A DNA stretch of 5,642 nt, taken from contig JAEYWB010000118.1 of assembly GCA_023429275.1 (NCBI GenBank), positions 1 through 5,642 on the forward strand, read 5' to 3'. Source of the DNA: Planctomycetota bacterium (GTDB taxonomy: Bacteria > Planctomycetota > Planctomycetia > Planctomycetales > Planctomycetaceae). The notes beneath the pieces were generated by a model. That model ran no database searches and had not been told where the DNA came from. It saw only the letters and a program-made list of their open reading frames with translations. Positions 5,554 through 5,642 of the stretch are shown in pieces (positions within the stretch are counted from its first letter, which is position 1; each line of letters begins with the position of its first letter). The translations under genes were made by a program, and so were the position numbers.

Positions 5554-5642
5554 ATGAAACGCACATTCTGGCATTCCGGGCTCGCCGGACTCCTCTCCCT
5601 GGCGATGGTCACCGGCCCCGCCTGGGGGCGTGGCTTCGGGGG
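5554..5642 (+). CDS. Exported protein, N-terminus only (cut by window end)
   Basis: The first 29 codons of an open frame run off the right edge. The start, MKRTFWHSGLAGLLSLAMVT, is a classic signal peptide: two basic residues, a hydrophobic core, and a probable cleavage after GPAWG near residue 25. The mature part begins RGFG, which together with the trailing GG bases hints at a glycine-rich protein, but too little is visible to say. The ATG has a good AAGGA ribosome binding site at seven bases, which makes the start convincing. It lies 171 bp after the DUF4440-type gene on the same strand and may or may not share its transcript. No function can be assigned. Confidence 0.72.
   Translation, partial: MKRTFWHSGLAGLLSLAMVTGPAWGRGFG

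Overview
The window is GC-rich, with codons strongly favouring G or C in third position. It looks like chromosomal DNA of a planctomycete. That assignment is an inference from the gene types: an alpha/alpha-toroid protein fused to DUF4159 domains, a GroES-like protein with no groEL beside it, and several exported proteins in short, mostly monocistronic units. No rRNA, tRNA, CRISPR array, insertion sequence or phage gene was seen.

Layout from left to right. Positions 1-124 are non-coding and hold a near-perfect hairpin and a short direct repeat. Two minus-strand genes follow: a GNAT acetyltransferase (125-589) and, upstream of it, a divergent GroES-like co-chaperone (698-1081). A 203-bp divergent spacer (1082-1284) carries a consensus -10 box for the GroES-like gene and a degenerate CIRCE-like inverted repeat. 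On the plus strand comes a large exported protein (1285-3696) with an alpha/alpha-toroid domain and two tandem DUF4159-type domains. It converges on a small cysteine-rich Csp-type copper-storage protein on the minus strand (3760-4074), with hairpins in the 63-bp gap. A 348-bp divergent spacer (4075-4422) holds several short palindromes. It leads to a plus-strand, probably lipid-anchored SnoaL/DUF4440-type protein (4423-5382). After 171 bp of non-coding DNA, the signal peptide of another exported protein begins at 5554 and runs off the window.

The genes do not form one obvious pathway. The GroES-like and GNAT genes may be co-transcribed. The Csp-type protein should bind cuprous ions in the cytosol. 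The toroid-DUF4159, DUF4440 and last proteins are all predicted to be exported. The most interesting points are the internal DUF4159 duplication, the 21-cysteine Csp protein, and the orphan GroES with an acidic leucine-patterned tail and possible heat-shock operator. I saw no clear evidence of a wholly new multi-gene system.
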